Part shown: positions 8,901 to 18,037 of the stretch, piece by piece
How the letters are laid out: each line of letters starts with the position of its first letter
Numbering within the stretch: position 1 is the first letter of the stretch
Position numbers and translations under genes: made by a program
Assembly: GCF_001442615.1 (NCBI RefSeq)
Contig: NZ_LMXN01000006.1
Coordinates: 62,001-126,000, forward strand
DNA from: Algoriphagus resistens
GTDB lineage: Bacteria; Bacteroidota; Bacteroidia; Cytophagales; Cyclobacteriaceae
Direction of reading: 5' to 3'
Length of the DNA stretch: 64,000 nucleotides
The notes under the pieces: generated by a model
Databases searched by the model: none
Seen by the model: the letters and a program-made list of their open reading frames with translations, nothing else
What the model was told of the DNA's origin: nothing

Positions 8901-10031
8901 TTAAAAAACCAGGATCACGTCGATTTCCCGGTTTACCAGTTTTTTGAGCAATTTATCGAAATAATTTCTTCCGCTAAGCTGGCGGTAGAGACTGAAATGC
9001 GGTCTTCCTATGATCAGATTGCTGATCTTATATTTTTCTGCATGCTGGAAAATTAGCCCGGGGATATCATCTCCTTTTACTTTAATGACCTCTGCACCTA
9101 ATTCAGCTGCCCATTTAAGATTTTGAAGCAGCTTCCGCTGCACCGCCAGGTCGATTCTGTCTGACTGCTCTTTGGGAATCTGTATATAAAGCACAAACCA
9201 CCGTGCCTGGTAATGGGCAGCCAGACGCGAAGTTTTCCTGATGATTTTACGCCCCCCCTCAAAGTTGGTGCTTACGCAGGCCATAAACCGTTCGGAAGGC
9301 ATCCGGGAAGCTTCCGGAAGCACATTCTGTATTTGATGTTCCACCTGCGTTGCAACCTGACGTAGGGCAAGTTCCCGAAGCTGTAGTATCTGCTCCGGCT
9401 GGAAAAAATTATCCAGTGCACGCCGGATACGGTCTCCGCTATAAATTTTTCCCTCTTTAAGTCTTTTGATTAAATCCGCTGCCGGCAGATCAATGTTCAC
9501 CACCTCATCTGCGTAATGAAGGATTTTGTCCGGAATACATTCTTTGACCTGTATCCCGGAAATCTTATGTACCCTGTCCACCATATTTTCCAGATGTTGT
9601 ACATTAAACGCGGTGATTACATTGATCCCGGCAGAGATAAGTTCTATCACATCCTGCCAGCGCTTTTCATTTTTACTCCCGGGAATATTGCTATGGGCAA
9701 GTTCATCCACCAATACCACATCCGGCCGAACAGTCAAAATCCTTTCCATATCCATTTCCTCTAGCTCTCTGCCTTTGTAGAAAACTTTTTTACGGGGAAT
9801 CAAAGGAATACCATCCACTAGCGCAATCGTATCCTTTCGGTCATGCGACTCTATAAACCCGATCTGCACATCAACCCCGGCTTCTAACAGCTCATGTGCC
9901 TCCTGCAGCATGCGGTATGTCTTTCCCACACCTGCAATCATTCCGATATAAACTTTCAGCCGTCCTTTTTTACGTTGGCGGATTAGCTTTAAGAATTGAT
10001 CCCCGATTGGTTTTTCCCTGTTTATATCCAT
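8901..10031 (-). CDS. kdpD: stand-alone KdpD sensor domain (KdpD N-terminal + universal stress domain)
   Basis: A protein of about 376 residues equivalent to the cytoplasmic N-terminal half of KdpD. It has a Walker A motif (GMIAGVGKTYRML), a Walker B-like VDELAHSN, and the KdpD signature region to about 225, then a universal-stress-protein domain to the end (IIGRPHFSLYRQLSGR). It lacks transmembrane helices and a kinase core; those are in the next gene, 13 bp downstream. I chose the ATG at 10031 (MDINREKP) over a TTG four codons earlier. Known KdpD senses K+ and, through the stress domain, can bind nucleotide second messengers; which ligand acts here is unknown. Confidence 0.93.
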   Translation of the reverse strand: MDINREKPIGDQFLKLIRQRKKGRLKVYIGMIAGVGKTYRMLQEAHELLEAGVDVQIGFIESHDRKDTIALVDGIPLIPRKKVFYKGRELEEMDMERILTVRPDVVLVDELAHSNIPGSKNEKRWQDVIELISAGINVITAFNVQHLENMVDRVHKISGIQVKECIPDKILHYADEVVNIDLPAADLIKRLKEGKIYSGDRIRRALDNFFQPEQILQLRELALRQVATQVEHQIQNVLPEASRMPSERFMACVSTNFEGGRKIIRKTSRLAAHYQARWFVLYIQIPKEQSDRIDLAVQRKLLQNLKWAAELGAEVIKVKGDDIPGLIFQHAEKYKISNLIIGRPHFSLYRQLSGRNYFDKLLKKLVNREIDVILVF

Positions 10032-10052
10032 AGACTTCAACAAATCATTGGT

Positions 10053-11192
10053 TTAAAATGCTACTGAAAGGGAGGTTCCCACGAGGGTATTCTTCCCTGA
10101 AGGAGCTCCATTATTATCGAAAATCCTATCGTCGCTTTTTAAACTTCTTGCCTCAATCCGCCACAGCACATTTTCAGCCAGCGCCAAATCCGCATTCACA
10201 GAATATCCGAAGGTTTTAAATCCATTAGGTGTTCCCGTGGAAATAATCACCTCCGAAGGATCGGCATAGTACTCCGCCCTTGCTGCCAGTGCCAATTTTT
10301 CGCTTACTTGATAACGGGCTATTACTACCGGAGAATACCAACAATCAAAGGATTTACTCTTTTTTGCCTGCTGCTGGACACCGATATCAAAACCCGCTAT
10401 CAGTCCCAAGCTCCCAGTGAGTTCAAACTGGCCATAGAAGTTATGAAAATACCTCATTTCCCTCAAGCTGTCAGGCGTATCACTCCCGATAAAGGAACTA
10501 CTGTTCAAGGTGATTTTACCGGTAGGCTTATAGGTTAGCTGGTGTCCAAAAGCAGGCGTATTATTTCCTTCAATGCGCTGAATCCGCTGCCAACCGTTCA
10601 AAATTAAACCACTGACAAACCAACGCCCATCTTCAGAAGTGTAAGACAGCTTGGCCCCGCTTTCAAAATAGGGAGAATTATCTGCGAGCATGGACCTTGT
10701 CATATTCCAACAAACTGCCCCAATGGCACTTTCAAACCCGATGTGCGAGGGGAAAATCCCTGCATCAACCCACAGTTCGTGGTTTTTGGAGATTTTCACC
10801 CCCATGCTGGCTTCGTAGATAGTTTTGAGTACTCCCGGCTCAGCCGCGAGATTGGCATTGGCATAAGTCCCTGTCATCAAGGCTAGATTTGCCCGTACCT
10901 GCCCAGTACGATAGGAAGCCTGTAGGTAACCAATATTTAGGTTCACCTCATTATGGCGGTTAAAGGAATACACAAAGTCTGGCCGGGTGTGGTTGCCGGG
11001 ATTCCCAAAATCGTAGAGATAATAAGCCTCCAGGTAACCGCTAACAGAAAATGGAGATATTTCTTTGGTATCCTGGGCATAAACAATCCCACAAAAACCA
11101 AAGCTCATCAAAACTGTACAAAGTCCCTTGTTTGGCGTTGGAAGAAAAGAAAACAGAGACTGGAAATAAGTAACAAAAGGGTTCATACGCAT
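10053..11192 (-). CDS. outer-membrane beta-barrel porin of the kdp operon (OmpL-like, bbp2 type)
   Basis: A protein of about 379 residues with an N-terminal signal sequence and a beta-strand-rich body rich in aromatic residues and ending in phenylalanine (TSLSVAF), the typical end of an outer-membrane barrel. It resembles the putative beta-barrel porin-2 family, which often sits in kdp operons of Bacteroidota. Its position between kdpC and kdpD suggests that it lets K+ through the outer membrane under K+ limitation; this is inferred from context. The start is uncertain: ATG at 11192 or 11186 both leave a signal peptide, while the longer frame to 11228 uses a TTG. Confidence 0.8.
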   Translation of the reverse strand: MRMNPFVTYFQSLFSFLPTPNKGLCTVLMSFGFCGIVYAQDTKEISPFSVSGYLEAYYLYDFGNPGNHTRPDFVYSFNRHNEVNLNIGYLQASYRTGQVRANLALMTGTYANANLAAEPGVLKTIYEASMGVKISKNHELWVDAGIFPSHIGFESAIGAVCWNMTRSMLADNSPYFESGAKLSYTSEDGRWFVSGLILNGWQRIQRIEGNNTPAFGHQLTYKPTGKITLNSSSFIGSDTPDSLREMRYFHNFYGQFELTGSLGLIAGFDIGVQQQAKKSKSFDCWYSPVVIARYQVSEKLALAARAEYYADPSEVIISTGTPNGFKTFGYSVNADLALAENVLWRIEARSLKSDDRIFDNNGAPSGKNTLVGTSLSVAF

Positions 11193-11253
11193 GGTAATAT
11201 AACTTACATCAAGTGGTTTTGGTGACAAAACCGGCCTTAAACCGGTTCTAGCG

Positions 11254-11826
11254 TCAGTTTGAAACAGTCAATTCATCAAGGGCCAGATTTATTTTGAGGA
11301 CATTTACGTTATCCGAAGGACCAAACAGACCCAAGAGTGATTTTTCTGAATATGATTCAACTAATTCATGAACCCGCTTCGGATCAATGGACCGTGCTTT
11401 TGAAATCCTGTTTATCTGAATCAAAGCCCCCTGTTTGCTGATGTGGGGATCCAGGCCAGAACCAGACGCTGTAATCAGCTCAACAGGAATTTCAGCTATT
11501 TTCAATCCGGGATTACTGTTCACCAAAGATCCGATTCTTTCCCGGACCAAAACCATAAGTTCCGGGTTCGTCGGTCCAAGGTTTGATCCGCCGGTTGAAG
11601 ACGCATCGTAATCCACAGCAGAAGGTCTTCCCCAGAAATATCCAGGACTTGTAAACGATTGGCCTATTTGCTCAAATCCCACTAATTGCCCATTTCTGAT
11701 AATGGGATTTCCTGCTGAGCTTTTAGGCATTGCTTTTCCTATGCCTACCATGGCAAGAGGATATAAGATTCCGAATAGGACAAGGGTACAAACCCCAAGT
11801 CCCAGCACTCTTCTTAAAGATTTCAT
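11254..11826 (-). CDS. kdpC: K+-transporting ATPase subunit C
   Basis: A 190-residue KdpC: one N-terminal transmembrane helix (about 8-30) and a periplasmic domain with family signatures (GQSFTSPGYFWGRPSA, then SGSGLDPHIS, then RVHELVE). KdpC stabilises the KdpFABC complex and is thought to raise ATP affinity of KdpB. It lies 10 bp after kdpB and 61 bp before the porin gene. Length is usual for the family and no lesion is seen. Confidence 0.97.
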   Translation of the reverse strand: MKSLRRVLGLGVCTLVLFGILYPLAMVGIGKAMPKSSAGNPIIRNGQLVGFEQIGQSFTSPGYFWGRPSAVDYDASSTGGSNLGPTNPELMVLVRERIGSLVNSNPGLKIAEIPVELITASGSGLDPHISKQGALIQINRISKARSIDPKRVHELVESYSEKSLLGLFGPSDNVNVLKINLALDELTVSN

Positions 11827-11836
11827 AGTATATATT

Positions 11837-13870
11837 TTAAAGCGCGAGATTGACTATCATGTCTATAATTTTGATTCCAATGAATGGTACAACAATGCCT
11901 CCCAAACCATACACCAACAGGTTTCTGGTCAGCAAAGAGGAGGCACCGACGGGGCGGTACTTCACCCCACGAAGGGCTAAAGGAATTAGCATCGGAATGA
12001 TGACCGCATTGAAAATCACTGCTGAAAGAATAGCTGATTCAGGAGTGGAAAGATTCATAATATTCAGGGCACCAAGCCCTGGAATTGCTGCTGCAAATAA
12101 AGCGGGGACAATTGCAAAATACTTTGCCACATCATTGGCAATAGAGAAAGTAGTTACATTTCCGCGGGTAATGAGCAACTGTTTTCCTATCTCGATTACT
12201 TCCAATAGCTTAGTTGGATCACTGTCCAGGTCCACCATGTTGGATGCTTCCTTTGCTGCTTGTGTACCACTGTTCATAGCCACTCCCACATCTGCCTGGG
12301 CCAATGCCGGAGCATCGTTGGTTCCATCCCCCATCATTGCTACCAGTTTACCCTGACGCTGTTCTTCTTTGATATAGTTCATCTTATCCTCAGGTTTTGC
12401 CTCAGCGATAAAATCATCAACCCCTGCTTTCCCGGCAATGAATGCTGCAGTAAGCGGATTGTCTCCGGTTACCATTACTGTCTTCACGCCCATCTTTCTT
12501 AAACGTTCGAAACGTTCTTGAATCCCGGGTTTGATTATATCCTCCAGCTGGATCACCCCAAGTGCCTTTTTATCCACAGCCAAAGCAAGGGGAGTTCCAC
12601 CCTTGTTCGAAATTTCCAGTACTTTCTCTTCCAACCTCTTCAAATCGTCCTTGTTTTCAGACCATTTACAGATTGCATCCCATGCTCCTTTCCGTATTTT
12701 TCTGCCATCGGGCAAATCCACACCGCTCATTCTGGTTTCCGCACTGAATTTGATAAAGGAAGCATCTCCTATAGCATTCTTTTGTACGGTTATATTTTGC
12801 GTCCTTGCCAGTTCAATGATGGACTTTCCCTCCGGGGTGCTATCTGAAAGAGAACTGATGACACATAATTCAGTAAACTCCTCTTTACTGATCTGCTCAA
12901 GATGGGAGAAGCTTGTAGCTTTACGGTTACCGATGGTAATAGTACCGGTCTTGTCCAACAGGAGTGTATCAATATCCCCGGCAGTTTCCACAGCCTTACC
13001 GGATTTCGCTATGATGTTTGCCCGAAGGGCACGGTCCATCCCCGCGATCCCTATGGCTGACAGCAGGCCTCCAATGGTGGTGGGTATTAAGCATACAAAA
13101 AGAGATACCAGTGCAGCGATTGTGATGGGGGCATTTGCAAAATCGGCAAAGGGCTTCAATGTAACTGTTACGATCAAAAAGATCATCGTAAAACTCGCCA
13201 ACAGTATCGTCAGAGCTATTTCGTTAGGTGTCTTCTGTCGGTTGGCCCCCTCCACAAGCGAGATCATTTTATCCAGGAAGCTTTCTCCAGGTTCAGTCAC
13301 AACCTGAACTTTCACCTTATCTGAGAGCACTTTTGTACCCCCGATCACACTGTTGTGGTCTGTATCGGCCTCCCGGATCACAGGAGCCGACTCTCCTGTA
13401 ATCGCAGACTCATCTATAGAGGCTAGCCCCTCGATGATCTCACCATCTGCAGGGATCACATCGCCTGCCTCAGCAAGGAAAACATCTCCTTTTTTTAGAT
13501 CAGCAGAGCTTGTTTCCCTTATTGATCCATCCCCATTTAGAAGTTTGGCCAGGGTATCCTTTCTGGTTTTCCGCAGTGTATCGGCCTGTGCTTTTCCTCT
13601 TGCCTCAGCAATGGCTTCGGCAAAATTCCCGAACAATACGGTCAGGAAGAGTAAACCGGTGATCACGGCATTGTATGCAAAATCACCAAGGCTCTCATGG
13701 GAGGAAAAGCCGGATAGTGCTGTCACCACCATCATCACTACTGTGCCCAGCTCCACGGTAAACATTACCGGGTTTTTGATCATTAACGCCGGAGAGAGTT
13801 TTGCAAATGCCTGTCCCACGGCTTCACTGATAGTCTCTGCACTAAACAGAGATTTATTTTTATCTGACAT
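11837..13870 (-). CDS. kdpB: K+-transporting P-type ATPase subunit B
   Basis: A 677-residue KdpB, the ATP-hydrolysing subunit of the high-affinity K+ pump. It carries the P-type phosphorylation motif DKTGT with the aspartate near residue 306, the TGES loop near 158-161 (its serine is the site of inhibitory phosphorylation known in E. coli), the hinge motif TGDNPLTA, and GDGTNDAPAL. About seven transmembrane helices are visible. It follows kdpA by 10 bp and precedes kdpC by 10 bp. No truncation or missing key residue is seen. Confidence 0.98.
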   Translation of the reverse strand: MSDKNKSLFSAETISEAVGQAFAKLSPALMIKNPVMFTVELGTVVMMVVTALSGFSSHESLGDFAYNAVITGLLFLTVLFGNFAEAIAEARGKAQADTLRKTRKDTLAKLLNGDGSIRETSSADLKKGDVFLAEAGDVIPADGEIIEGLASIDESAITGESAPVIREADTDHNSVIGGTKVLSDKVKVQVVTEPGESFLDKMISLVEGANRQKTPNEIALTILLASFTMIFLIVTVTLKPFADFANAPITIAALVSLFVCLIPTTIGGLLSAIGIAGMDRALRANIIAKSGKAVETAGDIDTLLLDKTGTITIGNRKATSFSHLEQISKEEFTELCVISSLSDSTPEGKSIIELARTQNITVQKNAIGDASFIKFSAETRMSGVDLPDGRKIRKGAWDAICKWSENKDDLKRLEEKVLEISNKGGTPLALAVDKKALGVIQLEDIIKPGIQERFERLRKMGVKTVMVTGDNPLTAAFIAGKAGVDDFIAEAKPEDKMNYIKEEQRQGKLVAMMGDGTNDAPALAQADVGVAMNSGTQAAKEASNMVDLDSDPTKLLEVIEIGKQLLITRGNVTTFSIANDVAKYFAIVPALFAAAIPGLGALNIMNLSTPESAILSAVIFNAVIIPMLIPLALRGVKYRPVGASSLLTRNLLVYGLGGIVVPFIGIKIIDMIVNLAL

Positions 13871-13880
13871 AATCCAAGAA

Positions 13881-15575
13881 TTAAAAGGTGTAATATTCCG
13901 CCAACGGCCCTAAAACCATGGCGGGAAAGAATGCCAATGCTGCTACAATCACGATGACCGAAATCAGCACTGCGCCAAATGCCGGGCTCTCCAGCTGAAG
14001 TGATCCTGCTGTCACAGGCACAGGATTCTTGGCTGACAAGGATCCTACAATGGCCAATGGCCCTATAATCGGGATATACCTGGCCAGCAACATGATAATG
14101 CCCGTCAGGACATTCCAAAAAGGGGTATTATCGCCCAGCCCTTCAAATCCTGAACCGTTGTTTGCCGATGCTGAGGTATTTTCATAGAGCATTTCTGAAA
14201 ACCCATGGAATGAAGGATTATTCAACCACCCCAGAGAAGGGTCCTGCACTAAACCGTAACTGGCCATCGCGGTACCTACCAGAATCAAGAAAGGGTGAAG
14301 GATGACAACAAGCGCGGCGATTTTGACTTCTTTCGCTTCTATTTTTTTACCAAACAGACCCGGGGTTCTGCCGATCATCTGTCCAGCGATGAATACCGCC
14401 ACGATCACAAAGAGAAAGAAATTGATAAAACCAACCCCTACTCCCCCATAGACAGCATTGATAAACATATCAAGCATAAATATTCCCCCTGAAAGAGGCG
14501 TATGACTGTCATGCATACTGTTGACAGAACCGTTGGAAGTCGCTGTGGTAGATACTCCCCAAAGAGAAGATGCAGCCGCACCAAAGCGGACTTCTTTGCC
14601 TTCCATATTCGATTGTCCGTTTGCGATACCCATTTCTGTAAAGGCAGGGTTACCTTTCAGTTCTTCGCTGATCGAAATAGTGGCAAAGCCCACAAATAAC
14701 AGGCTCATTATACCGAAGAACATCATGGCTAGTTTTTTTCTGTCCATGAAAAATCCAAAGGCAAAAACCAATGCCATAGGAATTAGAATAATAGCCACAT
14801 TCTCAGCGATATTGGTCAGGTAATTCGGATTTTCAAATGGGTGCGTGGAATTGGGTCCAAAATACCCCCCTCCATTTGTCCCCAATTGTTTGATCGCCAC
14901 CATGGGTGCAGTAGGCCCGCCGGCAACCTGCACCGTTTGTCCTTCCAGGGTGGTGACCTGAGAGAGTCCCTCAAAATTTGAGGTTGTACCGTTGATCATC
15001 AGGATCACTGCCAACACCACTGCTAAAGGCAGCAATACACGGGTGCAGCTTTTTACCATAAGGTTGTAGAAATTACCCAGGTTAGTACCCCTGCGGTTTT
15101 TCAGACCCTGGAATAGCAGTGCACAGGCAGCAATTCCTGTACCCGCGCTGACAAACTGTAACCAGCAGAATACCAAGAGCTGCGTAAAATAGGAAGCCCC
15201 GGTTTCCCCACTGTAATGCTGCAAGTTGGTGTTGGTGGTAAAACTTACAGCGGTATTGAAAGCAAGTGTAGGCTCCCAGTTCCCGATATTCACCGGATTC
15301 CAAAAGGGATGGGCTCCCTGAAATACCAAAGCAAGGAATGCAAAGAGGAAAAAAAACACATTGATACCAAGAAGCGCTTTGAGGTTTTGTTTCCAGTCCA
15401 TAGGCTGGTCTGGATCTATTCCGGATAACTTAAAGATCAAACGCTCCAATGGTGAAAGAAAGTCTGTCCAGGTTTTTTGCCCACCGAAGACCTTCACCAT
15501 GTACTTGCCAAGCGGCCAGGCCAACCCTACCGAAAGCAGGAAAATCAGGATAACTCCAAGGATTTCAGTATTCAT
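13881..15575 (-). CDS. kdpA: K+-transporting ATPase subunit A
   Basis: A 564-residue KdpA, the K+-binding and channel-like subunit of KdpFABC, with about ten transmembrane helices and the repeated selectivity-filter-like loops (for example SFTTNTNLQHYSGE, GTNGGGYFGPNSTHPFENP, and SANNGSGFEGL). It begins 2 bp after the stop codon of kdpF and ends 10 bp before kdpB, so the structural genes are one transcription unit. The length matches the family. Confidence 0.98.
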   Translation of the reverse strand: MNTEILGVILIFLLSVGLAWPLGKYMVKVFGGQKTWTDFLSPLERLIFKLSGIDPDQPMDWKQNLKALLGINVFFFLFAFLALVFQGAHPFWNPVNIGNWEPTLAFNTAVSFTTNTNLQHYSGETGASYFTQLLVFCWLQFVSAGTGIAACALLFQGLKNRRGTNLGNFYNLMVKSCTRVLLPLAVVLAVILMINGTTSNFEGLSQVTTLEGQTVQVAGGPTAPMVAIKQLGTNGGGYFGPNSTHPFENPNYLTNIAENVAIILIPMALVFAFGFFMDRKKLAMMFFGIMSLLFVGFATISISEELKGNPAFTEMGIANGQSNMEGKEVRFGAAASSLWGVSTTATSNGSVNSMHDSHTPLSGGIFMLDMFINAVYGGVGVGFINFFLFVIVAVFIAGQMIGRTPGLFGKKIEAKEVKIAALVVILHPFLILVGTAMASYGLVQDPSLGWLNNPSFHGFSEMLYENTSASANNGSGFEGLGDNTPFWNVLTGIIMLLARYIPIIGPLAIVGSLSAKNPVPVTAGSLQLESPAFGAVLISVIVIVAALAFFPAMVLGPLAEYYTF

Positions 15576-15577
15576 GA

Positions 15578-15655
15578 TCAGAATTTTTCAGGTTTAACAA
15601 TAGCATAAAACAGGTAGCCAAATGAGGCCGCCGATACGATTAAGAGAATGATCAT
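15578..15655 (-). CDS. kdpF: KdpF small stabilising subunit
   Basis: A 25-codon gene encoding MIILLIVSAASFGYLFYAIV followed by KPEKF. It is one transmembrane helix ending in the KPEKF/KPExF signature of KdpF, the small lipid-like subunit that stabilises the KdpABC complex. The start codon overlaps the stop of the upstream 122-residue gene in an ATGA, and the stop lies 2 bp before kdpA, so translation is probably coupled through the cluster. Confidence 0.93.
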   Translation of the reverse strand: MIILLIVSAASFGYLFYAIVKPEKF

Positions 15656-16020
15656 TTTTCCAGTTGGTTAGGTCTATACAGGATCAGGTAGGTTCTCAGC
15701 AGGCAGAATGGGAGCATTGCCCTCACCATCTGATGTGTCCTATCATCGATGTCGAGATGTAGTCTGGGAATGAATATGTGCTCAAATGCCACCTTTACCA
15801 TTTCATTTCCTTTGCGGTAAAGGTTTTCTGCGAGCTGGAAGCATTTTTTCACCCGCGCCAAATCACCGATAAGAATCATCTTTTCAGTATAGGCCGAGAA
15901 ATTGACCAGCGTTTGAAACAGATGCACGGTGCTTATTTCCTGGGCCTCCAACCCGGGCTCCTGCTTCAGATCAGGAATCTCCTGCTCGATCAGTTGGGTA
16001 ATAGCATGAAAGGTTTCCAT
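15652..16020 (-). CDS. small conserved-looking protein upstream of kdpF
   Basis: A 122-residue soluble, helical protein with no recognised domain (…VHLFQTLVNFSAYTEKMIL… then …CFQLAENLYRKGNEMVKVAFE…). The pattern suggests a helical-repeat-like or four-helix fold. It begins 2 bp after the 33-residue ORF and overlaps kdpF by 4 bp (ATGA), so it is clearly part of the kdp operon. A regulatory or assembly role is possible but not shown. An ACP-like or enzymatic motif is not visible. Confidence 0.8.
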   Translation of the reverse strand: METFHAITQLIEQEIPDLKQEPGLEAQEISTVHLFQTLVNFSAYTEKMILIGDLARVKKCFQLAENLYRKGNEMVKVAFEHIFIPRLHLDIDDRTHQMVRAMLPFCLLRTYLILYRPNQLEK

Positions 16021-16022
16021 AG

Positions 16023-16124
16023 TCAGTTCTTTAAAAGTCTGTGAAAGAAGACAAGTGATCCGTAGAAAATACCAAATACTGCTATGCCTAACAGCAGCAT
16101 GGAAAGTGTCATCATTAAATTCAT
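16023..16124 (-). CDS. 33-residue single-helix membrane protein in the kdp leader
   Basis: An ATG-initiated ORF of 33 codons. It encodes a short N-terminus, one hydrophobic helix (LSMLLLGIAVFGIFYGSLVF) and a basic end (HRLLKN). It begins 2 bp after the stop of the preceding small frame and ends 2 bp before the 122-residue gene. The tight tiling and the transmembrane character support a real small membrane protein, perhaps a further accessory of the Kdp pump. There is no family I can name. Confidence 0.65.
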   Translation of the reverse strand: MNLMMTLSMLLLGIAVFGIFYGSLVFFHRLLKN

Positions 16125-16126
16125 TT

Positions 16127-16277
16127 TTAACTTAGGTTTAGGCCAATCAGCAGCGCAATCAGTAAACCTGGCAAAGCCATTTGTAGGAAAGGTCCTTTGA
16201 GGTAAACGATATCCTCCAGCCAGTCTTCGGAGGATTCATATCGCTTGGACTTGCTATTCTTTCTTATTGAGCTGCAT
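16127..16277 (-). pseudogene. tiny membrane-protein frame with an apparent frameshift
   Basis: From 16127 upwards, one frame encodes a convincing small protein end (KRYESSEDWLEDIVYL, then a hydrophobic helix ending GLLIALLIGLNLS). It stops 2 bp before the next small gene. No ATG, GTG or TTG opens this frame at the acidic part. An ATG at 16277 opens the neighbouring frame (MQLNKKE, then TAG). One base removed in the A-rich stretch near 16257-16264 would join the two into about 46-48 residues. It could be a sequencing error, a real lesion, a programmed shift, or simply a 17-residue peptide starting at MALPG. Confidence 0.4.
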
Positions 16278-16696
16278 GACCGACGTTAGTTTTCTGCCAG
16301 CGTGCCAAAAGAAGTGCCCTATGGGAACCTATAGCGATAAATAATTTTCAGTCCACTGGATTTCAGCGAATTACAGGCAAATACGCTTAAGAAACATAGA
16401 TTTAGCCAACCCTAAAACCCTTTCAAAATGACATGATTTATCAATATGACGCAATTGAACCATAGAGCTTGGGGGAGGAAAAAATAAGATTGTATGTTTG
16501 GCTATACGTGCTACCCTTTACACTTTTGGGTTAATAGGTGTTCACATTAAGCGGGAAAACAGATGGTTCCCATGCCTGATGCCGGGTGGAAAGAGGAAAA
16601 GATAGTATTGACAGTCTGTAAGGAATTGGGGTATTAGCTAGTTAGCTGCGCTATAGTCACAACCTTTCACCAGCACAAAAGATCGATACGGCAGAC
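16278..16696. other. probable kdp promoter region
   Basis: No gene. This 419-bp gap separates the response regulator (ending at 16697) from the small ORFs of the kdp operon. Given the sigma-54-type regulator next door, a GG-N10-GC (-24/-12) promoter is expected here, but I could not find one with correct spacing. A TTGGCACG at about 16301-16308 (minus strand) matches the -24 half well but lacks a properly spaced -12 half. Confidence 0.4.
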
Positions 16697-18037
16697 TTAT
16701 TCTATAAGCTGGTACTCCTCCATCTTCCGATACAGTGTGGAGACTCCTATACCCAAAAGATTGGCAGCTTTGGTTTTGTTGCCACCTGTGTAGTCCAGCA
16801 CCTTTTTAAGGTGTTGTTTTTCCACTTCTTTCAGATCAAAGACGCCGGCACTACCCCCGATTTTGGCTTTCTCAAAATCGAAAGGTAACAGCTCTTTTGT
16901 AAGCATATCACCTTCGCACAATATCACCGATCTTTCAACAATATTTCGCAATTCGCGGATATTCCCTCTCCAGGAATGCTTCTTGAGCGCTTCGCTGTAA
17001 TCTTTTGAAATTCGATTAATCCTTTTCCCTGTTTTGAGGCCGAATTGGGCTGCAAAATGTTCTGTCATCAGTGGGATATCCTCTTTTCTGTCATTCAATG
17101 CAGGTAATTTAATCTGAAATACGGATAGTCGATAAAACAAATCTTCCCTGAATTTGCCACTGATACTTTCCTCTTCCAGATCACGGTTGGTAGCGGCAAT
17201 AATGCGGACATCTACCTGTGTTTCTCTGGTATCCCCCAATTTCAAAAATGTTCCCGACTCCAGTACACGCAAAAGTTTAGCCTGCAGGTCCAGATCAAGC
17301 TCACCTATCTCGTCAAGGAATATAGTCCCTTGATTGGCTTCCTCAAAAAGTCCTTTTTTGTCCTTGGAAGCACCTGTAAACGCTCCTGCTTTATAGCCAA
17401 AAAGTTCACTCTCCAGTAGATCCTTACCAAAAGCACTACAGTTTACCGCTACGAATCCCCTGTTATTACGGGAACTGGAAGAGTGTATTGCATGCGCAAA
17501 AACCTCCTTACCGGTCCCTGTAGGTCCGGTAAGGAGAACCGTTGCATCCGATGGTGCAACTTTTTGGGCCAAAGTGATTGCCTGTTTTATAAAGGGGGAG
17601 TTGCCGATAATCTGTTCAAAACCAAATTTTTGGAGCATCCTGTTTTCCAGTTCCTTGATCCTAAACTGTAATCTGGCCTTTTCATCTGCCCGGCTCACCA
17701 AGGGAATGATTTTATCATTATCATCTCCTTTGACCAGGTAATCAAAGGCACCGTTTTTCATCGCCTGAATCCCGTCAGCTATAGTTCCATATGCAGTGAG
17801 GCATATAATTTCTGTCTCAGGGAAACCAGCCTTAATTTCCCCTGCTAGCATAACGCCCTTTGCATCGGGGAGTTTGACATCGCAAAGCACTACATTGACC
17901 TTTACTTCTCCCAGGATGCGCATTCCCGCTTTGGCGTTCTCAGCAGTGCGGACCACATAGCCTTCATATTCCAACGTCTTGGCCAGTAGGTTACGGATAT
18001 CCTTTTCATCATCAATTATCAAAATTACTCCTTCCAT
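16697..18037 (-). CDS. sigma-54-dependent response regulator (NtrC family)
   Basis: A 446-residue transcription activator. The receiver domain covers residues 1-120 with the phospho-aspartate at about 53 (NVVLCDVKLPDAKG). The AAA+ domain follows (about 140-370) with Walker A (GPTGTGKEVFAH), the sigma-54 contact loop GAFTGA, and Walker B (TIFLDEIGEL). A Fis-type helix-turn-helix ends the protein (NKTKAANLLGIGVSTLYRKM). The gene is just upstream of the kdp operon in the same direction, so it is the best candidate partner of the histidine kinase at 7082-8887. In most studied bacteria kdp is controlled by the OmpR-type KdpE; an NtrC-type regulator implies sigma-54 control here. Confidence 0.93.
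   Translation of the reverse strand: MEGVILIIDDEKDIRNLLAKTLEYEGYVVRTAENAKAGMRILGEVKVNVVLCDVKLPDAKGVMLAGEIKAGFPETEIICLTAYGTIADGIQAMKNGAFDYLVKGDDNDKIIPLVSRADEKARLQFRIKELENRMLQKFGFEQIIGNSPFIKQAITLAQKVAPSDATVLLTGPTGTGKEVFAHAIHSSSSRNNRGFVAVNCSAFGKDLLESELFGYKAGAFTGASKDKKGLFEEANQGTIFLDEIGELDLDLQAKLLRVLESGTFLKLGDTRETQVDVRIIAATNRDLEEESISGKFREDLFYRLSVFQIKLPALNDRKEDIPLMTEHFAAQFGLKTGKRINRISKDYSEALKKHSWRGNIRELRNIVERSVILCEGDMLTKELLPFDFEKAKIGGSAGVFDLKEVEKQHLKKVLDYTGGNKTKAANLLGIGVSTLYRKMEEYQLIE

Noticed and set aside
12531..13307. Long open frame opposite kdpB on the plus strand (258 codons)
   Set aside because: It lies fully inside the kdpB gene, whose motifs are intact; the opposite frame has no domain and a composition typical of an antisense shadow.
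16290..16320. Possible sigma-54 promoter (TTGGCACG on the minus strand) near the first kdp-leader ORF
   Set aside because: The -12 GC is 7 bases after the GG instead of 10, and the element lies too close to the possible start codon.
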